Of a stretch of DNA of 64,000 nucleotides, positions 20,058-31,565 are shown piece by piece. The DNA is from Symbiodinium microadriaticum (Eukaryota > Sar > Dinophyceae > Suessiales > Symbiodiniaceae): positions 62,001-126,000 of the forward strand of contig LSRX01000794.1 in NCBI GenBank assembly GCA_001939145.1. The letters run 5' to 3'. The notes under the pieces were generated by a model, which had not been told where the DNA came from, did no database searches, and was given only the letters and a program-made list of their open reading frames with translations. Both the position numbers and the translations under genes were made by a program. Each line of letters starts with the position of its first letter. Position 1 is the first letter of the stretch.

Positions 20058-20989
20058 TTAGGGTTTAGGGTTTAGGGTATAGGGCTTTAGGATGTATAGG
20101 AGCTTTGTGGCTCCGGAGTGCAGGGCTCTTGCAGGTGTAAGATTGGGGTTAGGGGTGATGGGGAGAAGCAGTCCGGCACTGAAGCTCCACACATCTACCT
20201 CCCGTTCCATCCTACATATTCCAGCCGATGCATTCATCCGCAAGCCGGGACGTGAACCCTAGGCCTGAGCTCTAATTCCAAGACTTCGAAGTCAAGCCGC
20301 AATACCCTAAACCCGACAGCCTGCTGTTCGTCGTTTGGGGTCAGCAACTCTTGCGACTTCCGCCTTTGGGAATAGTACGGCTCCCTGTTTGAGACGGTAG
20401 CTTGCACAACTTCTCAACCAACCTCTTGGCAGATGGCCTTTGTAGAATTTGGTTATATCGGATTTTTTTTATGGTAGCGATACGGTTACAACATGGGGCG
20501 GTGTCGGGTGCAAGCTGGGACATACCCGTTCCTGTCTCCCGAAACACTGCATAGCTGAAGCTTGCAAACCCTTTGCTGCAAAACTGCAGTAACTTCTGGT
20601 GCCCAAACCTCTTACAAGTTTTGTTCGGTACACTCCTAGACCCTCCGAGTTTGCAGCGCGAGACATGCTTCAGCTAAGCCCCTAAGGCCCTAAGGCAGCA
20701 CCCGAAGCTTGACACCTCCGATACCCAAAGCCCAAACCCCTATGCCGAAAGCATGAACACTGTAAGCCGCAAACTCAAACCTCAACCTCAACCCAAATCC
20801 CAACAGAGCCGTATACAAGCCGAGTGTGTCCTCGTCAAACCCGAGTAAAACCCCGATAAAGCCTTCATAAACCCATGCCAAACCCCTGTAAACCCCGAAA
20901 CTTAAGACGCTAAACCCTCAGCCCCGAAATCCTGAAACCCAAAGCCCCAAAGCCCTAAAACACTGCCCCAAACCCTAAAACCCAAAGCC

Positions 20990-21060
20990 CGCACCCACGA
21001 GGCCAACAGGCACTTGCCGCCAAGTCACAGGTTGAGCAGCAACTGCAGGACTCGTTCTTT
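20990..21060 (+). CDS. Coiled-coil exon
   Basis: The frame reads RGQQALAAKSQVEQQLQDSF. A C-rich tract (CCCTAAAACCCAAAGCCC) precedes it and TTTAGGGTTTAGGG follows from 21059. The composition is typical of a long coiled coil. Confidence 0.6.
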
Positions 21061-21117
21061 AGGGTTTAGGGCTTCTGGGTTTAGGGTTTAGGTTTTACAA
21101 TGAGTTCTATAACATAT

Positions 21118-21217
21118 GGGTAGTTTTCTAAATCAGGGTCCCTTGTAGAGTCCTTTTGTAAGGGTGCAGCACTATATTGGTGACCCAAAAAAGGGAAGCT
21201 AATTTAGAGAACTACCC
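21118..21217. mobile_element. Foldback element, family B
   Basis: Arms GGGTAGTTTTCTAAATC and AATTTAGAGAACTACCC, with interior GTAAGGGTGCAGCACTATAT. ATAT flanks both sides (21114-21117 and 21218-21221), again a 4-bp duplication. Confidence 0.8.
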
Positions 21218-21912
21218 ATATACAGGTTAAGGTTGAAGCATTCACCGGTTCTGGGAGTTTCGTGGGGGAAGTTGGGTTTGTGGGGGGGGAGGTTGAGGTG
21301 TTTTCGGGTCTAGGGCGCCTTATAATCTTGCGGGTACTGTTTTCTGTCCTATGGCTTCGTGATTTTCGAACAACGACTAAGCTGGTTTAAGCCAGGGGAA
21401 AAGAGACGGTACAGAGTAGCAACCCTATAAACGCCCGAAGCCCAGACACAAACATCACATTTACAGTCTCAGTGCAGCATACCTCTTCGATTCCGACCTG
21501 GTGGCTTGAAGATGTACTGAGCGGTATGGTGTATCTGGCCTGAACATAGGAGGCTTTGGGCAGGGTTCTGATGAAACTGAAGCTTAAACTCTGAACCTCG
21601 ACCCCCCCAATCTGCAATACTTACTTGGCGCTCTTCTGGAGATCCGCCTTGTGTGGCCTCATGCTTGAGGTAGAGCTGCGCCACTGCTGTGAATTAAATT
21701 CCCTTTGCGTACTACTGGCTTCCTTAATACAATCATGGTATAACGTAATGCTACGTGATTATTCTTTAAACCTTATAGAACCCCTCTGTTAACCCATGCC
21801 ATGGCCGATATCATAGTAATCCCGAAAGTAAGCCTAATTTAAGTCTTCGGGCCCTCATAAAATACTGGCTTCAACCCTACGCCCCAACTGACTGACAACT
21901 ATGCCCTAAGCC

Positions 21913-21975
21913 GTCAACGCGCGTTTGGAGGATGCTCTGTCACAGCGGCTCGGTCTCCACAACTCAGCACTTCAA
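21913..21975 (+). CDS. Coiled-coil exon
   Basis: The frame reads VNARLEDALSQRLGLHNSAL then Q. CCCTACGCCCC and CCCTAAGCC precede it. It is amphipathic and helix-compatible. Confidence 0.5.
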
Positions 21976-22107
21976 GGATTTGTGGCGTAGGTTCGCGTTA
22001 TGGGTGTTGGGTTGAAGGGGTCGTGGGAGCATTGCCCAAAACTCTAGGGGGCTGATGACTCTTACTGCCGTGAGGGGCCGTGAAGTCTCAATGTTGAGCA
22101 GTACAGA

Positions 22108-22198
22108 GATAAATCCTGCATTACCCATAATCAGGAGTATACCATAATTCCCATAGTTTAGGGTCCTTAAGGTAATGCAGGATTTATATCATCAACAG
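22108..22198. mobile_element. Foldback element, family C
   Basis: Arms GATAAATCCTGCATTACC (22108-22125) and GGTAATGCAGGATTTATATC (22171-22190). The rest of its length is closely similar, in reverse orientation, to the copy at 44412-44519. Confidence 0.75.
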
Positions 22199-22335
22199 TA
22201 GCTGTCCACGAAACTGGCGTTACATGAACACCGGCCTGATTTCATAAGCGCTAAACCCTACGGGATGGATGGGTGGGTGCAGTGGATCCGTCCGGATCCT
22301 GCGCATTACGCTGCAAAGCCCTTGTACATGTCCTA

Positions 22336-22398
22336 ACATCCCATCTGAGGCTCAAGAAGCTCCGCAAGGAGAACCAGGATATGGAGCAGAGGACGCCG
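22336..22398 (+). CDS. Coiled-coil exon
   Basis: The frame reads HLRLKKLRKENQDMEQRTPG. It has strong coiled-coil character. A C-rich stretch precedes it (GCTAAACCCTACGG at 22250) and TTTTTTTAGGG follows it at 22444. Confidence 0.6.
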
Positions 22399-22954
22399 GG
22401 TTTCGGCCACTGAACAGCGCGCCCGAATGCTTGTAAACATTGGTTTTTTTTAGGGTTCCTGATTTCGACTGCAGCATAGCCCTCGTAGCCTTTCTCATTG
22501 TTCAGGCTTCTCTGTTTGGCGGATGGATACCAATAAGACTCAGGCCAGGGAAGCCAGGAAAGCCGGTTCAGGCCGAGGGTTCAGGGAATCATGGCAAGAA
22601 GTTCTTGAATACAGCTTGGACGGCTCTGTCTTGCCGATATGCTTGCCACTGCCGTTGTCGCCCATGCTGTTTTGAGCCCATTGCATCCAGACTCTGCTTG
22701 CGAGTCTGGTTCTGTTCTGCTCATGATCATCAGCAGTGTTCAATTACAACAGCAAGTATGAACTCTGATCTAAACTCTCAACCCTGAGCCTCACACCCTA
22801 AACTTAACCCTAAGTCCTGAGATTGATCATGAAAGGCCTGACATCCAGGGGTTCCGATCGTTGTCCCCATACGCGTCCATCACCGCTGCAGGCGACCTAT
22901 AGCATGCAGTCATGACAGGAGTCTAGGCACGGGTGGTCCTTGTGGTAACTAGCA

Positions 22955-23142
22955 CGAGCACTGGCACTAGAGCTAGATCTAGAACTAGCACCAGCACCAG
23001 CACCAGCAGCAGCAGGAGTAGGGGTAGGAGTAGGAGTAGGAGTAGGAGTAGGAGTAGGAGTAGGAGTAGGAGTAGCAGTAGCAGTAGCAGTAGCAGTAGC
23101 AGTAGCAGTAGCAGTAGCAGTAGTAGTAGTAGTAGCAGTAGC

Positions 23143-23219
<77 letters not shown>

Positions 23220-23225
23220 CACGAG
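22955..23225. repeat. AGT/AGC/AGG trinucleotide mosaic
   Basis: About 270 bp of AGTAGG, AGTAGC, AGT and AGC blocks. Open frames here read poly-Ser or poly-Leu and are artefacts. Confidence 0.95.
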
Positions 23226-23369
23226 CATCAACAGCAGAGTAGCTGTAGTCGAGGTCGTAGTCGCTGAACTATCCATAGTCCTCCACTCTAGCTCCTTTTT
23301 TGCTTTCTTAAAAGATCATATTCAAAATCCTACAAGGAGACTATAGGTAGCTACCGCACTCACTACCAG

Positions 23370-23438
23370 GATGTCGGAGTCGGAGCAGCGGCTCGTGGAT
23401 TCCGAGGCGGAAAAGCTGCGGCTGCAGGCCAAGCCGGG
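23370..23438 (+). CDS. Coiled-coil exon
   Basis: After CACTACCAG the frame reads MSESEQRLVDSEAEKLRLQA then KPG and meets a TGA, so a donor must lie before 23438. It is a typical coiled coil. The Met is probably internal. Confidence 0.6.
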
Positions 23439-23509
23439 ATGAGAATGATGTTGAGGAACTTAGCTTACGTTACAATGAAGGGGACATACTATTTACGTGT
23501 GTGCATGTG

Positions 23510-24240
23510 TCTTATATATATATATATGAGTATATACAGACATACATGTCTGTATATGTATACACATACTTACACCGCATACTGAGGCTCTCCGTAGAAT
23601 GGTAGCTTAAATTGAGTCCCCTCAGCGAGAACTCACGGTTGAAGGTGTAGAGTGTAGAGTGCCCACACCAAGACGAGTGAGAATCTGGATGGCTGCAACA
23701 CCAGACCATGGCTCATGTACTTTGCGAGAACAATCACTCTTGAAAAAAGAAGGACCATGTCATGAATTCAAGCCCACCAGGTCGATCGTGAACGGGCGGA
23801 TGTTCAGGCCATGGCAGATGGCAGCGAACGGTGCGAGTGGGATCGGGATGTAGTCATGATTCAAGTTACGACACAGGCTGTATACCGTAGATAGACGCGC
23901 AGTCATGCGCGTGATCATTCGTCAGGCGTCTCGTTGATCGAGCATATCATGCCTTGCACCCGCCGATGGACCGATAAGAGGAGGCTTTGACTATTCGATG
24001 AGTCCCGAAGCCGAAGCTCAAAGTCAAATCCTGCCTGAAATGGCTCGGCGACTTGGTTGTGTTGCCAGTCGCCTAGAGCAGCAATGATTGATATAGACTT
24101 GTTCCATCTCTTGCTTTGCAGCCTCCTGTATATCGCTCCTAGACTCTAGACTTTTAAGGTAAGGTTTCTTGCTTTCCCGAAAGATCCTTTGCTGCACGGA
24201 ACGTCTTCTGTCGCGCCACCCGCCTGCTTGCGCCCACACC
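23510..24240. other. Presumed intron, nothing recognised
   Basis: Contains a short (AT)n run at 23515-23530 and repeated TACA words, with otherwise ordinary sequence. No TTTAGGG tract and no convincing exon. Confidence 0.4.
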
Positions 24241-24247
24241 TGGGCAG

Positions 24248-24330
24248 GTCAAGTCGCTGGAGGAGAAGCTCAATGCTTCCGCGGAGAACCACTCGGGAGC
24301 CAACGTCCGCATCAAAGAGTTGGAGGAGCC
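24248..24330 (+). CDS. Coiled-coil exon
   Basis: After CTGGGCAG the frame reads VKSLEEKLNASAENHSGANV then RIKELEE. The heptad pattern is clear. No canonical GT donor directly follows GAGGAG; dinoflagellate genes often use non-canonical donors, so the 3' border is approximate. Confidence 0.65.
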
Positions 24331-24468
24331 GAGTTTTTGTGATTCGAAGGATACTGAGTTACTGAGTCCTGTCGCATGTTTTGGGAAGGTTGGGGCGTCA
24401 GCACCTAGGCTGCCAACTGAGTCCTGTGGCTACATTCACCCGGCTGTGGTTGTCCGACATCCCGGCAG

Positions 24469-24516
24469 GACAAGCAGGAAGAGACGCAAGGCACCGTGGA
24501 GGACCTCTGCCCGAAT
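24469..24516 (+). CDS. Coiled-coil exon
   Basis: After ATCCCGGCAG the frame reads DKQEETQGTVEDLCP. It is short and acidic and continues the coiled-coil series. Confidence 0.5.
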
Positions 24517-24604
24517 CCAGCTGCAAATTCGCATGTTGCCCGTTTCAGCCTGACCCGTGTCTACCCCCAAATCGCAAAGCTGGCGCATCTCACCAAAATG
24601 ACAG

Positions 24605-24645
24605 GACTTACAACAGCAGCTGGCGGTCCTGACGGAGGAGGGCTT
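24605..24645 (+). CDS. Coiled-coil exon, very short
   Basis: After AATGACAG the frame reads DLQQQLAVLTEEGF and then TAG. The 3' border must lie within about 40 bp. It is plausible as a short exon because of its neighbours. Confidence 0.45.
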
Positions 24646-24914
24646 CTAGCTATGCCAAGGGTTACGAGGTTCAGTTTCTTCGCCCGTGCATTACGTTTGA
24701 AATTCGGCAGTCTGTCTATCTTGTCTCATTTTCGGAACCGTACACCGGGCTGACCTTGGCTAGACCAGATCAGTCACGCGGTTCGGCATGCGGCATTGAG
24801 ACAGGGCCCTGGACAGATGTGCAGCAACAGGCCCACAGTTTTTGGTCCTGGTGAAGATAGGCACTCACCGAGACAGGCTGTGTTTTGTTTATGAACATGC
24901 TCACAGGGGAGTTG

Positions 24915-24995
24915 GCTATCACGCACGCACACGCACGCGCACACACACACACATACACACACACACACACTCTCACACTCACACTCACACACAGT
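24915..24995. repeat. CA microsatellite
   Basis: CACACG, (CA)n and CTCACA units. Confidence 0.95.
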
Positions 24996-25201
24996 CACAA
25001 GGATAGTCGATGCCTCTTTCCGTCCGTGGCTGTTCTCGTATCCTGCGTTTTGGCAGCGAGAGGCTGTCAGAAGCCATTGCCAAAACAGCAAAATTGGCAG
25101 GAAGCCTTTACAGTTTGCGGCATGAGCGCTACAAGACGTGTTTCAGTACCCTCCTCACACCCTCCACAACCATTTGCTTTCTGTTTCTCTGCAATGGGCC
25201 C

Positions 25202-25275
25202 TGTTTCGAGGAGCGCGACGTCGCGCGGGCCAGAGAAGAAGAGCTTTTCGAGCTGCTGAACGAGAAGGCCATGGG
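25202..25275 (+). CDS. Coiled-coil exon
   Basis: The frame reads FEERDVARAREEELFELLNE then KAMG. It is strongly acidic and helix-forming. The borders are not well defined. Confidence 0.6.
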
Positions 25276-25389
25276 ACAATGCAGCCACCAACACAGTCGC
25301 AACACGATTTAGGGCGTAGAGTTCGGTTGTTGATTGTTTATTCTTCCTGCCTGTCTGCCTCCGCATCTCTGTCTCCCTCTCCCTCTTGC

Positions 25390-25392
25390 TCT

Positions 25393-25436
<44 letters not shown>

Positions 25437-25502
25437 CCTCCCTCCCTCCCTCCCTCTCTGTCTCTCTGTCTCTCCCTCGCTCACTCTCTCTGTCTCTCTC
25501 TG

Positions 25503-25534
<32 letters not shown>

Positions 25535-25545
25535 CGTCTCTCTCG
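25390..25545. repeat. CT microsatellite
   Basis: (CT)n with CCCT and TCTG interruptions. Open frames (poly-Ser/Leu, poly-Arg/Glu) on both strands are artefacts. Confidence 0.95.
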
Positions 25546-25599
25546 CTCAATCAAACCAAATCACATAGCAAGTCCAACCGAAGCACTGTCTTCTGTCTT

Positions 25600-26160
25600 G
25601 ACAATCTCTCGGGATCCGCTGATGTAAGTGTAGAGGTCTACGATTCTCACATGCATAGCCTCCCGATGTTGGCAAGACTTTGCATGGTTGAGATTTCGCT
25701 GTGCAGATTATGAACTCCGAACTCCTCGTTCAACTCGGTGGTATCACGCGACAACAAGATCGATTCACACAGTTCATCTTAAACTGACGCTACTACCTTG
25801 CCATGCTAGTCGGATTATTTTCGTGTTTCCATGTTGTTCAGACCACGACACTCGCATTTGCAGAAGAACTCGGTTGAGTTCAAGTCGGAAGCATTTCGGG
25901 TTCCGTTTTGTTTTTCTAGCTTTCTGTTGGTTTGGAGCTTAAATGACGAGGAGTGTATCCAGTGTTGTGATTGTTCGGCGGAGCCATTCCAGAAGCTTTG
26001 CTGTTGCCAGGAAGAGCAGCTGATGGATACGAACCAAGGACCCTCGTCTGTTCTTGGCGTAGAGTTTAGGATATACAACTAAATTTGTTTGTTTTTGCGG
26101 TGTGGTGGGAGGGAGGGGGGGGGCGTGAATTTTGAAGCATTCCATCCGGGAACAAACCCC
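25600..26160. other. Presumed intron, nothing recognised
   Basis: No telomere-like tract, repeat or convincing exon is visible. Open frames of up to about 90 codons on both strands have no recognisable motif. Confidence 0.4.
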
Positions 26161-26168
26161 CATACGAG

Positions 26169-26262
26169 CCGCTGCCCAACCAAGGCTATGTGAATCTCAC
26201 AGACCAGCTGAACGACCTTCGCGAGGAGCTGGAGGAGAAGATTGACGAACAGGCCGATCATC
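26169..26262 (+). CDS. Coiled-coil exon
   Basis: The frame reads PLPNQGYVNLTDQLNDLREE then LEEKIDEQADHHS. NDLREELEEKIDEQ is a clear coiled coil. The exact acceptor could be CGAG at 26168 or CACAG near 26200. Confidence 0.65.
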
Positions 26263-26734
26263 ACTCTCCCATCGGAATCTCTCGGCACTCTCTGAGATTG
26301 TGACCCTGAGCAGTTGTAGAGAAGCCCTAAGAATCATAACCTGAGATGCTGCTGAACCTAGAGACTCCAGAGGCGAGCGTCCTATATACACCATAAGAGG
26401 CTACAGTGACCACGCATCATCTACTAGCTTCCCCAGTAATACCCTTTTGCCCTCTCTTCTGTAGGTCTCCCTTACCATCACTGGATAACAGGAAAAACGG
26501 TAATTACTTCGTGCCGCTCAGCGGAAATGACCTTTTCTGGGATCAGATTCAGGCTCAGATGCTCGATACGCTGGGCGAGCGAAACCAAGCGCCGGGACCC
26601 CAGATAGCTTCTGTAGTGATTAGGATTAGGGTTTTGATGTTGCCGCTTCATGTGTATACTTTCCCATGTATATCATGACATACACACACACACACCCGCT
26701 ACTCCGACTCTGTGTCTCATGTGTATTGCCGATC

Positions 26735-26782
26735 TGCAAGCAAGCAGGCAAGCCAGCCAGCAAGCAAGCAAGCAAGCACGTA
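26735..26782. repeat. AAGC/AGGC microsatellite
   Basis: Interrupted (CAAG)n and CCAG units. Confidence 0.9.
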
Positions 26783-27075
26783 GCATGTGGATTGGCGACC
26801 CCGTTTGCGAGGAGACTTTATTGGGCGTGTTATTGGGCAGCCGGGTATGCCGTCATGAACTGCTGTGAGAGGAGGAGGGCTCGTTCCCCAAGACGGGGCA
26901 GGTAGCCGGAGGCATGAGCAGAATCGTGGTGCCCCTGCAGTGCAGAGCCACGCTGAATGTAAAGATGCCACAAGGGTTAGCACCGTGCGCCAAACAGCAT
27001 CAACTTCACACAACGTTGCACCAGAACTCTCACATCCTTGCCAGACTCTCCGCCGTTGCACTCGTGAGCAACTCA

Positions 27076-27152
27076 GGCTCATGGACCAAGGCATCAAGCT
27101 CCGTGAAGAGCTGTCGGAGAGCAAGCGAAAGCTAGCCGAGGCGGACACCCTC
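27076..27152 (+). CDS. Coiled-coil exon
   Basis: After CAACTCAG the frame reads LMDQGIKLREELSESKRKLA then EADTL. It is a typical coiled coil. The same frame is open upstream, so the start could be earlier. Confidence 0.65.
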
Positions 27153-27744
27153 GCCCCTCCGCTGCATGGGAGCGACATCAATTTTTTGGAATGATAGGCC
27201 GGCTTGGGGCTTCTAGCCTTGGTAGGGATCCGATCTTGGAAAAAGTGCTGCAGGCCAGAAACCAGCCCGCTGTGATCTCCAACAGTAGCTTTCATTTTAA
27301 TGCCTTCTCGGTATTCATTTCAGAGCTGTGGGTTGGTCCGTAGCAAACCGATGAACCACACACCTAGAGTTCCCTTTGAGAAGCGCTGATGTACCCATAG
27401 GGCTTTTAAGTTTTGGGATGGAGGGATGGGTCAGCGCATGGGCATAAACACCCTAAAAAGGTCTCTGCGGCTGATGCAACCGGCATGCAGAGGTTTTGTA
27501 GTGGTAGTAGATGTAGGGGGTAGTAGTTGTCGTGGTCGTCGTCGTCGAAATAGCGATAGCAGCAATAACCACAGAAGTATCAGTAGTAATGACATGACTA
27601 GAACGATAATACAACTTTGACCCTCGACATGACAATCTTATCAAGAGTGGTAGATAATATTGATATGATGTCAATCGTGAGCAGCAGTGATGAGGTACTG
27701 TAGCAGACCTGACCATATTTTTTTGCGCCCCAAGCCATAAGTCC

Positions 27745-27900
27745 CAAAACCCTAGAGTCCCTAGAGTCCTAGACCGTCAAAGCCGGAAAAGACCTACACC
27801 CCGAAACCCTAAACCCTATACCCTCCTAACCATGTAAAGACACCCCGAAACCCTAAACCTACACCCTATACCCTCCTAGCCATGTAAAGCCTAAACACTA
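27745..27900. repeat. C-rich telomere-like tandem repeat
   Basis: Two copies of a ~60-bp unit containing ACACCCCGAAACCCTAAACC and TATACCCTCCTA(A/G)CCATG precede the next exon. Confidence 0.8.
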
Positions 27901-27922
27901 TACTGCAGCTCTGTTTTCCTTA

Positions 27923-27970
27923 GCAAAGAAGCTTCGAGGCTCGCCTCCGAGCTCAGAACAGCGAGGCCGC
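27923..27970 (+). CDS. Coiled-coil exon with a strong acceptor
   Basis: The acceptor CTCTGTTTTCCTTAG ends at 27922. The frame then reads KEASRLASELRTARPLPG. The coiled-coil series continues. Confidence 0.6.
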
Positions 27971-28019
27971 TTCCGGGGCTTCCGGGGCTGTCGGACATTT
28001 CGGGCCTTAAGGGCCTTAA

Positions 28020-28300
28020 GGGTTCTTTTAAAATCTTTGGGCTCCCTGTTCAAGGGCTACAGGGTTCTTTAAAATTAGGGCTCCCCTTTTTCAGGGCTAG
28101 AGGGTTCTTTTTAAATATTAGGGCTCCCCTTTTTTCAGGGTGCTAGAATAAGGCTAGGGCCCCTAGAATCGGATCCCCCTTTTTTTAGGGGGGTACGATA
28201 CGTGCTATAGGGTTCTAGACCAGGGTTCCCACCAAGGGTACTCGAGGGTTCTGGAAGAAGGTGCCCTTTCAGGGTGCTGCAGGGATCCCCTTTGTAGGGG
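28020..28300 (+). repeat. Decaying tandem repeat, ~40-bp unit
   Basis: GGGTTCTTTTAAAAT...GGGCTCC...TTCAGGGCTA recurs starting at 28020, 28062 and 28102. Looser variants with GGATCCCC(CTTT) continue to about 28300. No coding sequence. Confidence 0.65.
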
Positions 28301-28319
28301 CCCGGCGTGGGGGGGGGGG

Positions 28320-28500
28320 GTTTAGGATTTTGGGACCTTCGGGTTTGGGGTTTGGGACCTTAGGGTTGTTTTAGTGCTTTCTTGGCATTTGGGGCGTTCG
28401 CGATTTGGGACCTTGGTGTCCTGGTATTGGTGCTTTGAGGGCTTTTGGGGTTTAGGTGTTTAGGGCGTTTGGGGTTTCTAAGGTTTAGGACAACAGCATG
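28320..28500 (+). repeat. Degenerate G-rich telomere-like tract
   Basis: GGTTTGGGG, TTTAGGAC and GGGTTTAGG-like units follow the exon at 27.9 kb. Confidence 0.7.
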
Positions 28501-28572
28501 CTTAGGGGATTTTCGGACTCAGGATTATTAGGGGTTTTGACCTTCGCGTTTGCCCATCTGCCTGGAGCTCAG

Positions 28573-28659
28573 GCCATGCCGAACCTACTCCAAAGGATGG
28601 GTAGCGAGTCGGCGTTCAAGGGAGTGCCCAGCGACGAGACGGATGGCACCGATGGCTGA
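28573..28659 (+). CDS. Candidate exon, possible last exon of the coiled-coil gene
   Basis: After TGGAGCTCAG the frame reads AMPNLLQRMGSESAFKGVPS then DETDGTDG and a TGA at 28657-28659. It could be a terminal exon. Alternatively a GC donor just before the TGA could continue the gene. Confidence 0.5.
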   Translation, partial: AMPNLLQRMGSESAFKGVPSDETDGTDG

Positions 28660-29073
28660 GCCATGTGCCGGAATAGGGCTTCGGGAGTAAGAAGAGATTG
28701 AAGTCAGAGGATATTATAAACTCTGAGCCAAAGGAAACCCCATGGCAGGGACCCAAGAAGCATAAGCCAACGCCCTTCACTGAATTGGCGTCGGGGCGCA
28801 TGACATGTCCGGAGGCCTTGACTTAGTCAAGTGTTTTCTTGCTGCGCTGCTGCATGCAACGTGGGTGTTGGAGGAGAGTTGAATCAACCGAAACACAGCC
28901 GTGCACGCAAGAGAGCTTCTGGGCAGGTGAGTCCATGTACTTACTAAAGGGCGCAACACGATCACTACCAGTTCAATGCAGACGGCCGGTAAGATCTCAC
29001 ATGCCCGGGTTCTATGTAGTTGTTTGTAAACCCTAAATATAAGCCCTAAATCATGCTGGGCACGTGCTTGCAG

Positions 29074-29141
29074 ACACAACAACATGTCGTTCATCAGCCT
29101 GCCCCACCTGTCCGGACCCTGCACGGTCGTCCCAGCCCCCG
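29074..29141 (+). CDS. Candidate exon, unrecognised
   Basis: After GTGCTTGCAG the frame reads NNMSFISLPHLSGPCTVVPA then PGQF. CCCTAAATATAAGCCCTAAA precedes it and GGGTTTAGGGTTAAGGG follows at 29168, the usual pattern. Confidence 0.5.
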
Positions 29142-29473
29142 GTCAGTTTCGGTTTCAGCGGTCGTTTGGGTTTAGGGTTAAGGGTTTGGCGCGGAAGTCG
29201 TAGGCACTTCGAGACGTCAATAGGACTCCCGTAGCAGGGGTCGAAGATCGGAAAGTAGACATCTGTCCAGGGTTGATTTGCTGCAGCTGCGCAGAACGGA
29301 CATGGACCCTTTTAAAAGTGGGTCGGCGAAAGGGGTCGCCATGCAAGACCATGTCGCCTGGCGCCATTCCACAATTTTTGCTTGGTGCATCTTGCATCAT
29401 TCGACCCCTATCGCTGCAGCGACAGTTTGCAGAGAGCTCCCTGTCGCATGCACTTTGGTGGTAGGTCGCCCAG

Positions 29474-29638
29474 CAGAGGTGGCCTGTCATGGACCCTCCA
29501 GGGTTTTTCGGAAAGTCTGCCGAAGTCCCAGTGCCCTGCCCTTCCTGCGCCCTGGAAGTGCTTGAGCAGCTGGGAGACGCCTATGTACGGAATTCGCGCA
29601 GAGGGCAGCCTCAACCGGGCTACAAGTACTTGGAAAGC
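29474..29638 (+). CDS. Candidate exon with a CPSC motif
   Basis: A stop lies 12 bp upstream in frame. The frame then reads QRWPVMDPPGFFGKSAEVPV, PCPSCALEVLEQLGDAYVRN and SRRGQPQPGYKYLES, ending at TAG 29639. GTACGG at about 29585 could be a donor. The C-P-x-C pair suggests half of a metal-binding site. The overlapping minus-strand frame has no motif I recognise. Confidence 0.55.
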
Positions 29639-30479
29639 TAGCAATTGACAGCCTAACCCGCAAAGCCCGAAGCCCCTAGCTCTATGAAAGACCTGGTACC
29701 TCAACGCTGCTTGGTGCGTGCAAGGCCTGCCAGTCCTGCAGCACCCGGTGTCCACCAGAGCCACCGGGTGCCCAAGGGACCGAGACAAAACTCGGTTGAG
29801 GAATGGTTCATGGCGCTGTAAGGGTTGTCGGAAAACACAAAAAAAACAGCAAGCTCATAAGAACTGCCATTTCTATTCACCCTACCAGTCACAATAGGAC
29901 GTAACTAAAGTCGCCCCAGGCCATGAGCAATGGTTTCGGAGGGCTCACCGGGCAGTGGCCATCGAGTTGAAGCTCTGAGAAGGCACGAAGATCCCCGGTG
30001 GGCCCCTCCAGGAAAATGTATTCATATTCTCCAGGATCCCAGGTGTCCATGGAGCCTCCATGGGAGGTCTGGGCTCCCTACCACCATGAAGCGATCGTCT
30101 CTGAGCACGAAGAATGCATCGAGAGAATGGCATGTCTCTTCCCCCCTGACCTATATGGAGTAGAAAGGCTCGCTGTCAGTCGTCTGTTCGCAGACTGGCC
30201 ATCTCTGGTGTTGCTGCTGTGTCTCGCTGGATCTTCAGAGCCATCTGGCAAGCGCCAGCTGGCGAGTGGCTCGCAAGACAAAAACCTCGCTGCTTGTCAG
30301 GGATCTTTTGGGGCCCAGGGGGTTGCAGCTCGACGCCTCAACGCATGTCCGGCGCGAGGCAAGCTCGAAGCGCTCGCTCTCAAAACCTCGGCAGCTAGCA
30401 AGTCTTCAAGACGAAACCTGTATCAAGCCAGCCGCCTTGGCAGCTTCTACAGACTATGCTGCTACTGATGACTGATGAT

Positions 30480-30830
30480 GATCCTTGGAAGGAGGCGGAT
30501 GCGGCTGACGATGCTGATTATGATGGCGATGATGATGCAGCGATGCTGGTGATGATCGCGATGACGTGGCTGCAGCTGTGATGGCGACGTCAGCGCTGAC
30601 GATGCACCACGGCTGTCGCGACCCATTTTCGTTCTTTTGGAGAGCAAGACGCAATACGGATGATGTCACGGCAGCGGCAGGAGCAGCAACAACAACCGCA
30701 ACAACTGCTACCACCACTGCTGCTCCCTCCGTACTACTATACTGCTGCTACTGCTACTGCTACCGCGACCGCCACTGCTCCAGCTCCAGCTCCTGCCGCT
30801 GCTGCTAGCGCTGCTACTGCTAGATTCAGC
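30480..30830. repeat. Low-complexity triplet-rich region
   Basis: GATGAT, CAGCAA and CTGCTA words dominate, giving poly-Ala, poly-Thr and poly-Val frames. No gene supported. Confidence 0.7.
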
Positions 30831-30884
30831 AGTTCAAAGCTTTAAAACAATCTGAAACCTCCACCCGAAAAGCCCAAGCAGTAG

Positions 30885-30965
30885 TTTGCCCAGGCCGATG
30901 GCCAGTCCCTGGACTCGTCGCACATCGAAGGATTCCGTCTCAACGAGGCTCGGCCGCTGAAACAG
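30885..30965 (+). CDS. Candidate exon, unrecognised
   Basis: After AAGCAGTAG the frame reads FAQADGQSLDSSHIEGFRLN then EARPLKQ. It is protein-like and codon use is G/C-ending. No family recognised. Confidence 0.55.
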
Positions 30966-31404
30966 CTTTCTTCTTGGGAGCAGGGGCTTAGGGCTTTGGT
31001 TCCGAAGCTCTGTGCAGTTTGCTGTTTAATTACAGCTAAAGCCTTACAAGATGAAGCGAGAAGCCCAGGGCTTTGCAACTTGTGACGAGCTCCACAGCTG
31101 CGGCCTTCAACATCTGGAAGTGGAGCAAATCTTTGGGGGCTGGTTGGGCGCAGACATGTATCCTTGTTGAGTAGCCACTGCTCACCGAGTCCAAGCTATT
31201 GGATCTCTCTGGGCTTGCATCTACGAGTACAGTGGGATTTATCCAGGCATTCGCGGAGCTCTTGTGATACACGCTGGGATTGGCTGTAAGCAGGATACAG
31301 CACAGAACTCGTCCATGTTGGGACTGGCTCGCATGGATGATGATGTTACTACCGCTGCTTCTACTACTGCCACTGCTTGTTTTCTCCTACTGCTGCTGCT
31401 GCTG

Positions 31405-31442
31405 CTACTACTACTACTACTACTACGACGACGACAACAACA

Positions 31443-31473
<31 letters not shown>

Positions 31474-31534
31474 CTGCTGCTGCTACTACTACTANGCTAC
31501 TACTACTACTACTACTACGACGACGACAACAACA

Positions 31535-31565
<31 letters not shown>

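Noticed and set aside
25138-25713. 191-codon plus-strand frame and its minus-strand counterparts
   Set aside because: The central part is a (CT)n microsatellite translated as Ser-Leu or Arg-Glu. Only 25202-25275, in another frame, looks like an exon.
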